Positions 1 to 5,233 of a stretch of 6,630 nucleotides of DNA are shown one piece after another. This DNA is from Nitrospira sp. Lineage in GTDB: Bacteria; Nitrospirota; Nitrospiria; Nitrospirales; Nitrospiraceae. The notes beneath the pieces are model-generated. The model was given only the letters and a program-made list of their open reading frames with translations, was not told where the DNA came from and did no database searches. The DNA lies in assembly GCA_015904075.1 (NCBI GenBank), contig JABMDH010000057.1:2446-9075 (forward strand), given 5' to 3'. Within the stretch, counting starts at the first letter, position 1, and every line of letters starts with the position of its first letter. The translations under genes were made by a program, and so were the position numbers.

Positions 1-1
1 G

Positions 2-292
2 CGGGTGACGAACACGAGCCGGCTGATCGAGTCATTGAAGGCTGTGGGTGTGTGGGTCTATGGGGTAGAACCGGCTGCGAGCAAACTCTACACGGATGTT
101 GATCTGCGCGGGCCGGTCGGACTGGTGTTCGGGGGTGAAGGAACAGGAATCAGGCCGGGGCTGCTGCAACACTGTGACGAACGCATTCGTATTCCCATGC
201 GGGGCCACGTCCAATCACTGAACGTGTCGGCTTCTGCGGCGGTGCTGCTGTTCGAAGCAGCCCGCCAGCGAGGCCTCTCAACCAAACCTTAG
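2..292 (+). CDS. rlmB: RlmB-type 23S rRNA 2'-O-ribose methyltransferase, C-terminal part (5' end outside window)
   Basis: This is the C-terminal ~96 residues of a SPOUT-superfamily (TrmH/SpoU) RNA methyltransferase. The reading frame is open from the window edge, so the true start lies outside; the GTG at position 5 is internal. The family methylates a ribose 2'-OH of rRNA with S-adenosylmethionine in the cytoplasm; RlmB acts on G2251 of 23S rRNA. Visible are the opening RVTN segment, SPOUT motif 2 (GLVFGGEGTGIRPGLL followed by HCDERIRIPM) and motif 3 (SLNVSASAAVLLFEAARQR), which build the knotted cofactor pocket. The spacing and the RVTN...LNVS pattern fit RlmB better than TrmH, but another SpoU paralogue cannot be excluded. 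The stop codon overlaps that of the convergent regulator gene, leaving no room for a terminator between them. Confidence 0.88.
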   Translation, partial: RVTNTSRLIESLKAVGVWVYGVEPAASKLYTDVDLRGPVGLVFGGEGTGIRPGLLQHCDERIRIPMRGHVQSLNVSASAAVLLFEAARQRGLSTKP

Positions 293-567
293 CGGATCTT
301 GAGCATGTTGCCCTGAATGGCGGTCTTCAGCAGCTGAGCCGTATTGGACACCCGCATCTTCTTCATCATGTTCGCCCGGTGGGCTTCGACGGTTTTGACG
401 CTGATTTTTAACCGCTGGCCGATTTCCTTATTCTTAAAGCCGGCCCAAATCAATTCTAGAATTTCCTGCTCTCGGGACGTCAATGATTCCGGACGCTTTG
501 CGCGCGGGGGAGGCTCAAGGTCGGCCAGAGATTTCCGAGCCCGTGGCTTCCCAACTGCTTTTGCCAT
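289..567 (-). CDS. Stand-alone LuxR/GerE-type helix-turn-helix DNA-binding protein (92 aa)
   Basis: A 92-residue protein made of a basic, proline-rich N-terminal tail (residues 1-27, several K/R) and one GerE/LuxR helix-turn-helix domain (about residues 28-92). The domain signature is clear: LTSREQEILELIWAGFKNKEIG, then the recognition-helix region ISVKTVEAHRANMMKKM, then a closing helix after VSNTAQLLK. There is no receiver, PAS or autoinducer domain, so what signal it answers to, if any, is not visible. It probably binds DNA as a dimer. I chose the ATG at 567 because AAGGAG lies 11 bases upstream and the protein then begins with a normal tail; an open frame continues to 708 but its extra 47 residues look unlike any domain. 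It is divergent from the pilus genes, so control of pilD is possible but is only inference. It converges on rlmB with overlapping stop codons. Confidence 0.85.
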   Translation of the reverse strand: MAKAVGKPRARKSLADLEPPPRAKRPESLTSREQEILELIWAGFKNKEIGQRLKISVKTVEAHRANMMKKMRVSNTAQLLKTAIQGNMLKIR

Positions 568-796
568 GTTGATCAGTTCTCCTTTGACTAACAGCCCATT
601 CAGGTATACTGGGAGTCGGTTGTAATCGACCTGCCGTATATGGACAAATCGCGAGGGAATTATAGAAATGATCACTGGTGAAAGTAAATGGTGGATCTTC
701 GACTCCACAGGGTTTCTGCATCAGTAAACAGCCTGTCACAAAATTAATGATTATGACGGGAACGTCTATCCTCCATGTGCAATTGAGTGCCAGATC
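568..796. other. Divergent spacer between the regulator and pilD
   Basis: No convincing gene lies in this 229-bp spacer. It must carry the start signals for the leftward regulator gene and probably for rightward pilD. An A/T-rich stretch (about 735-755) sits upstream of pilD, but I see no -35/-10 pair there that I trust. A small inverted repeat, GTGGA (691-695) with TCCAC (704-708), could be an operator or chance. Confidence 0.5.
619..647 (-). promoter_or_regulatory. Possible sigma70-type promoter for the GerE-type regulator
   Basis: On the minus strand TTGTCC (642-647) and TACAAC (619-624) are separated by 17 bases, each matching four of six consensus positions. Transcription would start near 612, giving a leader of about 45 bases before the ATG at 567. 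A competing -10-like TATAAT lies upstream at 659-664 but has no good -35 partner. This is weak, by-eye evidence. Confidence 0.28.
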
Positions 797-1570
797 ATGT
801 TGTCAATCTATCTAATTGCTGTACTGTTTGGCGCCCTCATCGGCAGTTTTCTCAATGTCTGTATCTATAGGTTGCCCCGCCGTGAATCGATTGCGTGGCC
901 CGGATCCCATTGTCCCTCCTGCTCTCATCCGATTGCCTGGTACGACAACATTCCCGTTGTGAGCTATCTGATCCTGCTTGGGCGATGCCGAAATTGTCAG
1001 GTGCGCATCCCCATCCGCTATCCGGTCGTGGAGGCGCTCAATGCCTTAGGTTATGTCGGCCTTCTGTGGTTCTTCGGGCCCGGCTGGTCCACCGTTGTGT
1101 ATGGCCTGCTCTATTCGGCTCTGTTGGTTGTAGCCGGAACGGATCTCTCCCACAAAATCATTCCCAATGCGATCACATTTCCTGGCATCGTTGTGGGGCT
1201 TGTCAGTGCAGCCACCATCCTGCCGCTTGGGTTGGTCAATGGTGTGATCGGACTGCTCGTCGGGGGCGGAATCCTGTGGTTTCTTGCCTGGGTGAGTCCC
1301 TACCTGTTCGGGAAAGAGGGAATGGGCGGAGGCGACATCAAGCTGCTTGCGATGATCGGGGCGTTCCTCGGCTGGAAACCGGCTCTGATGACGATTATGG
1401 TTGGTTCTCTCTTGGGTTCGGTTGTCGGGGTTGCCCTGATTGCTGCTCACGTGATCAAGCGAGAGGACTATATCCCGTTCGGTCCGTTTCTTGTCTGTGG
1501 CGCAGTCATCTCGTTATTTTTTGGGCAACCCCTTCTCGATTGGTACCTAGGCTTGCTGGCTGGCTCATAG
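797..1570 (+). CDS. pilD: Prepilin peptidase / N-methyltransferase, full length (A24 family)
   Basis: A 257-residue integral inner-membrane aspartyl protease of the PilD/GspO/TcpJ family. It cleaves the leader of type IV prepilins and pseudopilins after the conserved glycine and N-methylates the new N-terminus. The N-terminal GSFLNVCIYRLPR motif (16-28) is followed by the cytoplasmic zinc-binding region with two CxxC pairs (C39/C42 and C64/C67). The catalytic aspartates are D116 in GTDLSHKIIPN and D180 in GMGGGDIKLL. Several hydrophobic segments follow, and the length is typical of the family. The ATG at 797 places the protein directly at its usual first membrane segment, although the ribosome binding site is weak. 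It lies upstream of four minor pilin genes, its likely substrates. Its second half (from Y106) is repeated about 90% identically at 1993-2449 inside a hybrid gene. Confidence 0.95.
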   Translation: MLSIYLIAVLFGALIGSFLNVCIYRLPRRESIAWPGSHCPSCSHPIAWYDNIPVVSYLILLGRCRNCQVRIPIRYPVVEALNALGYVGLLWFFGPGWSTVVYGLLYSALLVVAGTDLSHKIIPNAITFPGIVVGLVSAATILPLGLVNGVIGLLVGGGILWFLAWVSPYLFGKEGMGGGDIKLLAMIGAFLGWKPALMTIMVGSLLGSVVGVALIAAHVIKREDYIPFGPFLVCGAVISLFFGQPLLDWYLGLLAGS

Positions 1571-1677
1571 TTCTTCTTCCATCCCACGCTCTTACGGTCT
1601 CCGTGTCTCGTCCGCTGTATCTCTTCATGAAGCACTGTATCTCCCGAGTAACAGCATCGGCTTACGAACTTGTCCTC

Positions 1678-1712
1678 TCACAAGCACTCCATCCGGGTGG
1701 CAGCGCTTGTGA
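1678..1712. repeat. Large inverted repeat (hairpin), copy 1
   Basis: An 11-base arm TCACAAGCACT (1678-1688) faces AGCGCTTGTGA (1702-1712) with one mismatch. Between them is a near-palindromic 12-base core (1689-1700, CCATCCGGGTGG) that can itself fold with one G-T wobble. No T-run follows on either strand, so it is not a standard intrinsic terminator. It could be a processing or attenuation hairpin, a REP-like element, or an operator. Confidence 0.7.
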
Positions 1713-1797
1713 TGCATTCAATTCGCTTCGTTGATTCAACTAGTTCAACTCTCTCCGCCAATCGCCATCATCAGACAGTGCTATCCACAACATCGCA

Positions 1798-1822
1798 CTC
1801 AAAGAGCGGCATGACTCTTGAG
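1798..1822. repeat. Small inverted repeat before the hybrid gene, copy 1
   Basis: CTCAAAGAG (1798-1806) can pair with CTCTTGAG (1815-1822) with one bulged A, leaving an 8-base loop. It lies inside a 37-base run (1794-1830) that is identical in the second spacer copy although the spacers differ by about 15% overall. It may be a transcript-leader structure; its function is unknown. Confidence 0.5.
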
Positions 1823-1876
1823 ATGCAATCATTCCAAAGGAACGTAACTGAAACTGAACATTTGAGAGAGGCGTAT

Positions 1877-2449
1877 ATGAAACAGGAAGGCCACACGTTG
1901 ATGGAACTCATGGTGGGGCTTGCGGTCACCGGCATCATTTCGGCTCTGGCAGTGCCTAATTTCCTGACTCTCAATTCTAGTGAGCAGATCCACTATTCGG
2001 CTCTGTTGGTCGTGGCAGGAACGGATCTCTCCCACAAAATCATTCCCAATACGATCACGTTCCCCGGCATCGCTGTGGGGCTTCTCAGCGCCGCCACCAT
2101 TCTGCCGCTTGGTTTGGTCAATGGTATGATCGGATTGTGCGTCGGGGGCGGAATCCTGTGGTTTCTTGCTTGGGTGAGTCCCTATCTGTTCGGGAAAGAG
2201 GGGATGGGTGGAGGCGATATCAAACTGCTTGCGATGATCGGCGCGTTTCTCGGCTGGAAACCGGCCTTGATGACGATCATGGTTGGTTCGCTTTTGGGTT
2301 CGCTTGTCGGGGTGACTCTGATTGCTGCGCACGTGATCAAGCGAGAGGATTACATCCCCTTCGGTCCGTTTCTTGTCTGTGGCGCAGTCGTCTCGTTATT
2401 CTTCGGGCAATCCCTCCTCGATTGGTACCTAGGCTTGCTGGCCGGGTAA
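1877..2449 (+). CDS. Hybrid: prepilin leader and helix fused to prepilin-peptidase catalytic half
   Basis: A 190-residue in-frame chimera created at the junction of the tandem repeat. Residues 1-38 are the start of a FimT/GspH-type pseudopilin: leader MKQEG, cleavage-site glycine G5, mature H6, and glutamate E10 (mature +5), followed by a hydrophobic helix to about residue 30. From Y40 onward it is the C-terminal half of PilD, with both catalytic aspartates kept (D50 in GTDLSHKIIPN, D114 in GGGDIK) and the later membrane segments. It lacks the PilD first membrane segment and both CxxC pairs. GAGAGAGG lies 5 bases before the ATG. Only about nine residues differ from PilD over ~150, while most of the ~47 base differences are silent. 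It could be a working variant peptidase, a by-product of duplication, or an artefact of joining strain variants; activity cannot be judged from sequence. Confidence 0.8.
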   Translation: MKQEGHTLMELMVGLAVTGIISALAVPNFLTLNSSEQIHYSALLVVAGTDLSHKIIPNTITFPGIAVGLLSAATILPLGLVNGMIGLCVGGGILWFLAWVSPYLFGKEGMGGGDIKLLAMIGAFLGWKPALMTIMVGSLLGSLVGVTLIAAHVIKREDYIPFGPFLVCGAVVSLFFGQSLLDWYLGLLAG

Positions 2450-2560
2450 TCGTCCTTCTTCCAGCCCACGCTCCTATGGTCTCCGTGCCTCATCCGCTGT
2501 ATCTCTTCATCAAGCACTGTATCTCTTGAGGCACAGCGCCGGCACCCGAATTTTTCCCGC

Positions 2561-2595
2561 TCACAAGCGCTCCACCCGGGTGGCAGCGCTTGTGA
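2561..2595. repeat. Large inverted repeat (hairpin), copy 2
   Basis: Here the arms are perfect: TCACAAGCGCT (2561-2571) is the exact reverse complement of AGCGCTTGTGA (2585-2595). They enclose a perfect 12-base palindrome CCACCCGGGTGG (2572-2583) and one extra C. The two differences from copy 1 (1678-1712) both fall in paired positions; here they give full pairing. No T-tract follows on either strand. Confidence 0.8.
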
Positions 2596-2680
2596 TTCAT
2601 TCAATTCGCCTCGTTGATTCAACAACTTCAACTCTCTTTCCCGATCGCCATCATCAGGTCGCTCTATCCACAACAGCGCA

Positions 2681-2705
2681 CTCAAAGAGCGGCATGACTC
2701 TTGAG
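2681..2705. repeat. Small inverted repeat before fimT, copy 2
   Basis: This has the same bases as the copy at 1798-1822: CTCAAAGAG (2681-2689) opposite CTCTTGAG (2698-2705). It lies in the 37-base identical run (2677-2713), about 56 bases before the fimT-like start codon. Confidence 0.5.
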
Positions 2706-2760
2706 ATGCAATCGCTTCTCAAGGAACTCAACTGAAACCGGAAACGTGAGAGAGGCGTAT

Positions 2761-3198
2761 ATGAAACAGGAAGGCCACACGTTCATGGAGCTCATGGTGG
2801 TACTTACGGTCAGTGGCATCATCTCGGCTCTGGCGATTCCTAACTTGCTGACCGTCAATTCGAGCGTGCAAATCCGTAGCGTGACAGAGGAGATCGCGTC
2901 TGAACTTCGCCTTGCGAGACAGCTTGCTATCACACACCGTGATCGGGTTCGCATTACGTTCGACCTTGAGCAGCAGGCGCTTGTCGCGCAGGTTGTCAAT
3001 GGTTCGGAGGCGACACCTCATCATGTGTATCACTATGCAGATAAAGGGGTAGATATCGAGGAACCAAGCGCAGGTCCAGAGATTCTGTTTCATCCCAGTG
3101 GACGATCTGCTACGGCGACCACGATTCACCTCCGCAATAAAGAAGGGCAGACTCAAACGGTAACCGTCGGCATTACCGGGAGGGTGTCGATTTTATGA
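2761..3198 (+). CDS. fimT: FimT/GspH-type minor pseudopilin
   Basis: A 145-residue type IV pilus minor pilin of the GspH/FimT family, probably part of the pilus-tip priming complex after processing by PilD; FimT-type pilins have also been linked to DNA binding in natural transformation. The class III leader is short (MKQEG), with cleavage expected after G5 and glutamate at E10 (mature +5). The hydrophobic helix runs to about residue 30. The family pattern follows: an ELRLARQLAITHRDRV segment (about 48-63) continuing the helix, then a beta-rich C-terminal domain with FHPSGRS and TVGITGRVSIL near the end. GAGAGAGG precedes the ATG with 5-base spacing. It overlaps the next gene by 4 bp (ATGA), implying translational coupling. 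Its first 38 codons are duplicated upstream in the hybrid gene. Confidence 0.9.
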   Translation: MKQEGHTFMELMVVLTVSGIISALAIPNLLTVNSSVQIRSVTEEIASELRLARQLAITHRDRVRITFDLEQQALVAQVVNGSEATPHHVYHYADKGVDIEEPSAGPEILFHPSGRSATATTIHLRNKEGQTQTVTVGITGRVSIL

Positions 3199-3650
3199 GA
3201 GGACATGCACAGGACGAAGGATTCAGCCTTATTGAAGTGATGATCGCGATGGTGATTTCCGGGATTGCGTTCATCGGAGCGATCGGAGCCGTGCAGATCT
3301 CCTCCGGGTATAGTCGCCAAGGAGCACTGGATAGCAGGGCGCTGGAGTTGGCGCAGGCTCGTTTAGAGGTCAAGCAGTCTGTCCAGTGGCCCTATCTCCT
3401 TGAAGACGATCTCGATGAAGATGGTATTCCTGAGACCATGATGAAGGATGATGGGCAGAACCCCGACGCCATGGCAGACGATGGAATCTACACTGCCATG
3501 CTGGAGCGCAACGGAATCACAGTGGTGTGGAGTGTTGAGGCCGATCGCCCCGGGCCGCTAGGGTCGGTTGGCATGGTAGCCATCCGAGCGGTGTCCTCCT
3601 ATGCTGGTCAGGGGCCCCAAAGAAGTAATGGTGGCAACACTGCGCGCTAA
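3195..3650 (+). CDS. pilV: PilV-type minor pilin with acidic DxDxDG loop
   Basis: A 151-residue prepilin of the PilV/GspI kind. The leader ends at G9, followed by FSLIEVMIAMVISGIAFIGA with glutamate at residue 14 (mature +5); the hydrophobic helix spans about 10-35. The helical stem carries the typical ALELAQARLE stretch (about 49-58). After it comes an unusually acidic section: DLDEDGIPE (72-80) resembles an EF-hand/dockerin calcium loop, followed by KDDGQNPDAMADDGIYTA (84-101). The end is hydrophilic. The start overlaps the fimT stop, and GGGAGGG lies about 10 bases upstream of the ATG. It is presumably a component of the pilus-tip minor-pilin complex, processed by PilD. The subfamily assignment rests on gene order and leader; the C-terminal half is not specific. 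Confidence 0.82.
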   Translation: MRGHAQDEGFSLIEVMIAMVISGIAFIGAIGAVQISSGYSRQGALDSRALELAQARLEVKQSVQWPYLLEDDLDEDGIPETMMKDDGQNPDAMADDGIYTAMLERNGITVVWSVEADRPGPLGSVGMVAIRAVSSYAGQGPQRSNGGNTAR

Positions 3651-3671
3651 TCCCGCATTTGTGGGGCAACG

Positions 3672-4430
3672 ATGAGCCAACTACACGCGAGCGTATCACG
3701 GGTAAACCGTGTGGAGAGGATGTCAGCTCTTTCCGGTATGAACGGTGTCTGCCTCGCTGAATTGCTGATCGGCCTGGCGGCAGGAGTCATTGTACTTGCG
3801 ACGGCACTGGAGACCTTCAATATCGTGCGCCAGCATGTTGCCAAGCAGCAGCGCGACCTGGCGTATCAACAGGACCTTCGATTAGGACTGGCAGTGCTTG
3901 AGCAGGAAGCGCGTCTTGCGACGGCTGAATCAATCGTCATCGCGAGTCCGGACGAATTTCAATTTCGAGCGAATATTAATGCGCAACGGACGACGACCAC
4001 CGGCGACGTTGTACAGGGGCAATCGGTTGTTTCCGTGCAAGACGGCAGTGGATGGGGGGAAGGCAAGGTGGTTGCCATCTGTGGGCGGCGTATGTGTGAA
4101 CTGCATCGACTCGCGCGTGCAGGACAACGTACTCTCCTTACACTATCTGAGCCGGTTCAATCAGCGTTCCCAACAGGAGCATCAGTCGAGGTAAGAAACC
4201 ATGTTGCGTACTACACCAAACCTGATGAACGGGGATTGTTACGGTTGATGCGTATGGTGGATGGAGGGGCCGGTACTCTCGTTGGGGGACTGGAAAATAT
4301 CCGATTCGCGTATCGAGACGATCGTGGCCGTGCCACGTCTGAACCGTCACAGGTGAAGCGCGTATTGGTTGAGATCGAATCAAGCCGCTCCACGCATCAT
4401 GTTGTACGAGAGGTCAGTCTTCGGTCGTAG
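3672..4430 (+). CDS. pilW: PilW-type minor pilin
   Basis: A 252-residue protein in the PilW position of a minor-pilin operon. A divergent class III leader is visible: G25, then VCLAELLIGLAAGVIVLATA, with glutamate at residue 30 (mature +5) and a hydrophobic helix to about residue 45. The helix leads into a charged stem (QQRDLAYQQDLRLGLAVLEQEARLA), the pattern of PilW/GspJ proteins. C88-range sequence is polar; a CGRRMC pair of cysteines appears mid-protein, possibly a disulfide in the periplasm. The C-terminal LRLMRMVDGG...LVGGLENIRFAYRDD region is typical of PilW. With the ATG at 3672 the leader is 25 residues, long for this class; ATGs at 3720 and 3738 would shorten it. GGAGAGG abuts the 3720 codon, too close to serve it, while GTGGGG precedes 3672 at a better distance. 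It starts 21 bp after pilV. Confidence 0.82.
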   Translation: MSQLHASVSRVNRVERMSALSGMNGVCLAELLIGLAAGVIVLATALETFNIVRQHVAKQQRDLAYQQDLRLGLAVLEQEARLATAESIVIASPDEFQFRANINAQRTTTTGDVVQGQSVVSVQDGSGWGEGKVVAICGRRMCELHRLARAGQRTLLTLSEPVQSAFPTGASVEVRNHVAYYTKPDERGLLRLMRMVDGGAGTLVGGLENIRFAYRDDRGRATSEPSQVKRVLVEIESSRSTHHVVREVSLRS

Positions 4431-4440
4431 GGAGGCAGGC

Positions 4441-5214
4441 ATGGTCTGCATCCGAGAAACGAATACCCAGCGGGGAATCGCACTCATCGGGGCGATGGTG
4501 CTTGTGCTGATTCTGTCTTTGCTGGGATCCACCATCTTGAATCTCGCCGGGCAGGAGGCCGTCAGCTCCAATGTAGGGCGAGAGGCTGTGATTGCGCAAC
4601 AGTTGGCTGATGCGGCTGGTGAAGTGGTCGTGTCATGGTTTCATAGTCCACAGGCGAAGTCGGCGGGCTCAGCCTTCTCTACAGCCTTGGCAAAAAGGAA
4701 TTATGATGCTGAAGGGATCCTTTCATTCTTTGATCAAGCCGGCCGATCACAATTTGTTGGAACCATGGGCCAGCCGGATGTCCTCGTGGAGACAGGGGCA
4801 GTCTCAGATAATCAAGTATTGAACGATCCTCGGATGGGGATGTTTTATGCTCTGCGCCACCTGGGAAGGATCGAAGCACTCAAGGTCTATGCTCCGTCGA
4901 CGCCGGGGTTATTATGCACGGTCGATGTACGGGTCGCGACGCACACGAATCCGCCTTTTCAGCAATCGGTATTGATGCAGTTGGGCACTGTTGACCTGCC
5001 GCCTCTTCGTGCTGCCGTCCAAGTGAGCCAGAGTCTCGGTATTTTTCAGCCTGGAAATGAGGCGCTGGTCAGTGTGCACTGGGGCGATCTCAAGGTGGGC
5101 GGAGATTTTGTCGTCGGTCGAGCTGAAGAACTTCCGGCGCATTCCCGTCGTCGAGAAGGGCATGCTGGTCGGGATGCTCAGTATCGGAGACATCAACCGG
5201 GGATTGTTCTTTGA
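4441..5214 (+). pseudogene. pilX: PilX-type minor pilin, probably truncated, with an out-of-frame CBS-domain tail
   Basis: The open frame encodes 257 residues. The N-terminus fits PilX: TQRGIALIGAMVLVLILSLLG (about 9-29), a hydrophobic helix lacking the +5 glutamate as usual for PilX_N proteins, then a QEAVSSNVGREAVIAQQLADAA stem. A perfect GGGAGG lies 5 bases before the ATG, 10 bp after pilW. PilX would join the minor-pilin tip complex. From about residue 233 the protein turns into arginine/histidine-rich sequence (HSRRREGHAGRDAQYRRHQ). The same DNA, one frame over, encodes the end of a CBS domain, so the native C-terminus seems to have been replaced. PilX-like relatives of this kind are, as I recall, considerably longer. 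It may be non-functional or have a garbled tail. Confidence is high for a PilX-type start, moderate for pseudogene status. Confidence 0.72.
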
Positions 5215-5233
5215 GAAAGGTATGCGAGGCTGA
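5120..5233 (+). pseudogene. Remnant of a CBS-domain protein, C-terminal end only
   Basis: In the frame one base later than pilX, the DNA reads ELKNFRRIPVVEKGMLVG followed by MLSIGDINRGLFFEKGMRG and a TGA stop at 5231-5233. RRIPVV, the G-LVG turn and SIGDINR are hallmark positions of the second half of a CBS domain (adenosyl-nucleotide-binding regulatory module). Chance production of such a string out of frame is very unlikely. It has no start of its own and only about half a domain, so it is a fragment joined to the pilX gene at about 5120-5136. Which CBS protein it came from cannot be told. Confidence 0.75.

Larger units (their letters stand above)
1571..1876 (+). other. Spacer between pilD and the hybrid gene, with conserved hairpins
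   Basis: A 306-bp stretch with no gene I can support. It is repeated in diverged form at 2453-2760. A frame open from a TTG at 1670 leads into the hybrid gene, but substitutions between the two spacer copies show no third-codon-position bias and the frame is broken by a stop in the second copy, so it looks non-coding. It holds two inverted repeats (listed separately) and a GAGAGAGG ribosome binding site just before 1877. Confidence 0.6.
1111..1991 (+). repeat. Tandem duplication, unit 1 (pilD 3' half + spacer + fimT 5' end)
   Basis: First copy of a direct tandem repeat of about 0.88 kb. It covers pilD from codon 106 to its end, the ~306-bp spacer, and the first ~38 codons of a fimT-like gene. 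By hand count the pilD part differs from unit 2 at about 47 of 460 positions (~90% identical), the spacer at roughly 15% and the fimT part at about 19 of 115. The offset drifts from 882 to 884 bp through small indels in the spacer. Confidence 0.93.
2450..2760 (+). other. Spacer between the hybrid gene and fimT, with conserved hairpins
   Basis: A 311-bp diverged copy of the spacer after pilD. I see no gene in it. It carries the second copies of both inverted repeats and ends with the same GAGAGAGG ribosome binding site before the fimT-like ATG at 2761. Any promoter for the minor-pilin operon would have to lie here or further upstream; I see no clear -35/-10 pair. Confidence 0.55.
1993..2875 (+). 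repeat. Tandem duplication, unit 2
   Basis: Second copy of the ~0.88-kb direct repeat. It starts inside the hybrid gene at the codon matching pilD Y106 and ends within codon 38-39 of the intact fimT-like gene, where the sequence departs from unit 1. A serine codon before the stop in unit 1 is a TAA stop here, so this copy ends one residue earlier. I see no obvious homology at the break (around 1991-1993), and no insertion sequence at either edge. Confidence 0.93.

Noticed and set aside
568..708. 47-residue N-terminal extension of the GerE-type regulator
   Set aside because: No domain or ribosome binding site supports it; AAGGAG upstream of the ATG at 567 and the basic tail favour the shorter protein.
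691..708. GTGGA/TCCAC inverted repeat as a definite operator
   Set aside because: Five-base arms with an 8-base gap are expected by chance; kept only as a possibility in the spacer description.
895..1734. Long open frame in another frame over pilD
   Set aside because: It is a shadow of pilD: low-complexity Arg/Ser/Pro-rich product without recognisable motifs, while the pilD frame has all family motifs.
1670..1876. Upstream in-frame extension of the hybrid gene (69 more codons from a TTG)
   Set aside because: The differences between the two spacer copies fall on all codon positions, the second copy has a stop in this frame, and a good ribosome binding site and canonical prepilin leader sit at 1877.
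1111..2875. Tandem repeat as a mobile element or CRISPR-like array
   Set aside because: There are only two long units made of host pilus genes, with no transposase, terminal inverted repeats, or short repeat-spacer pattern.
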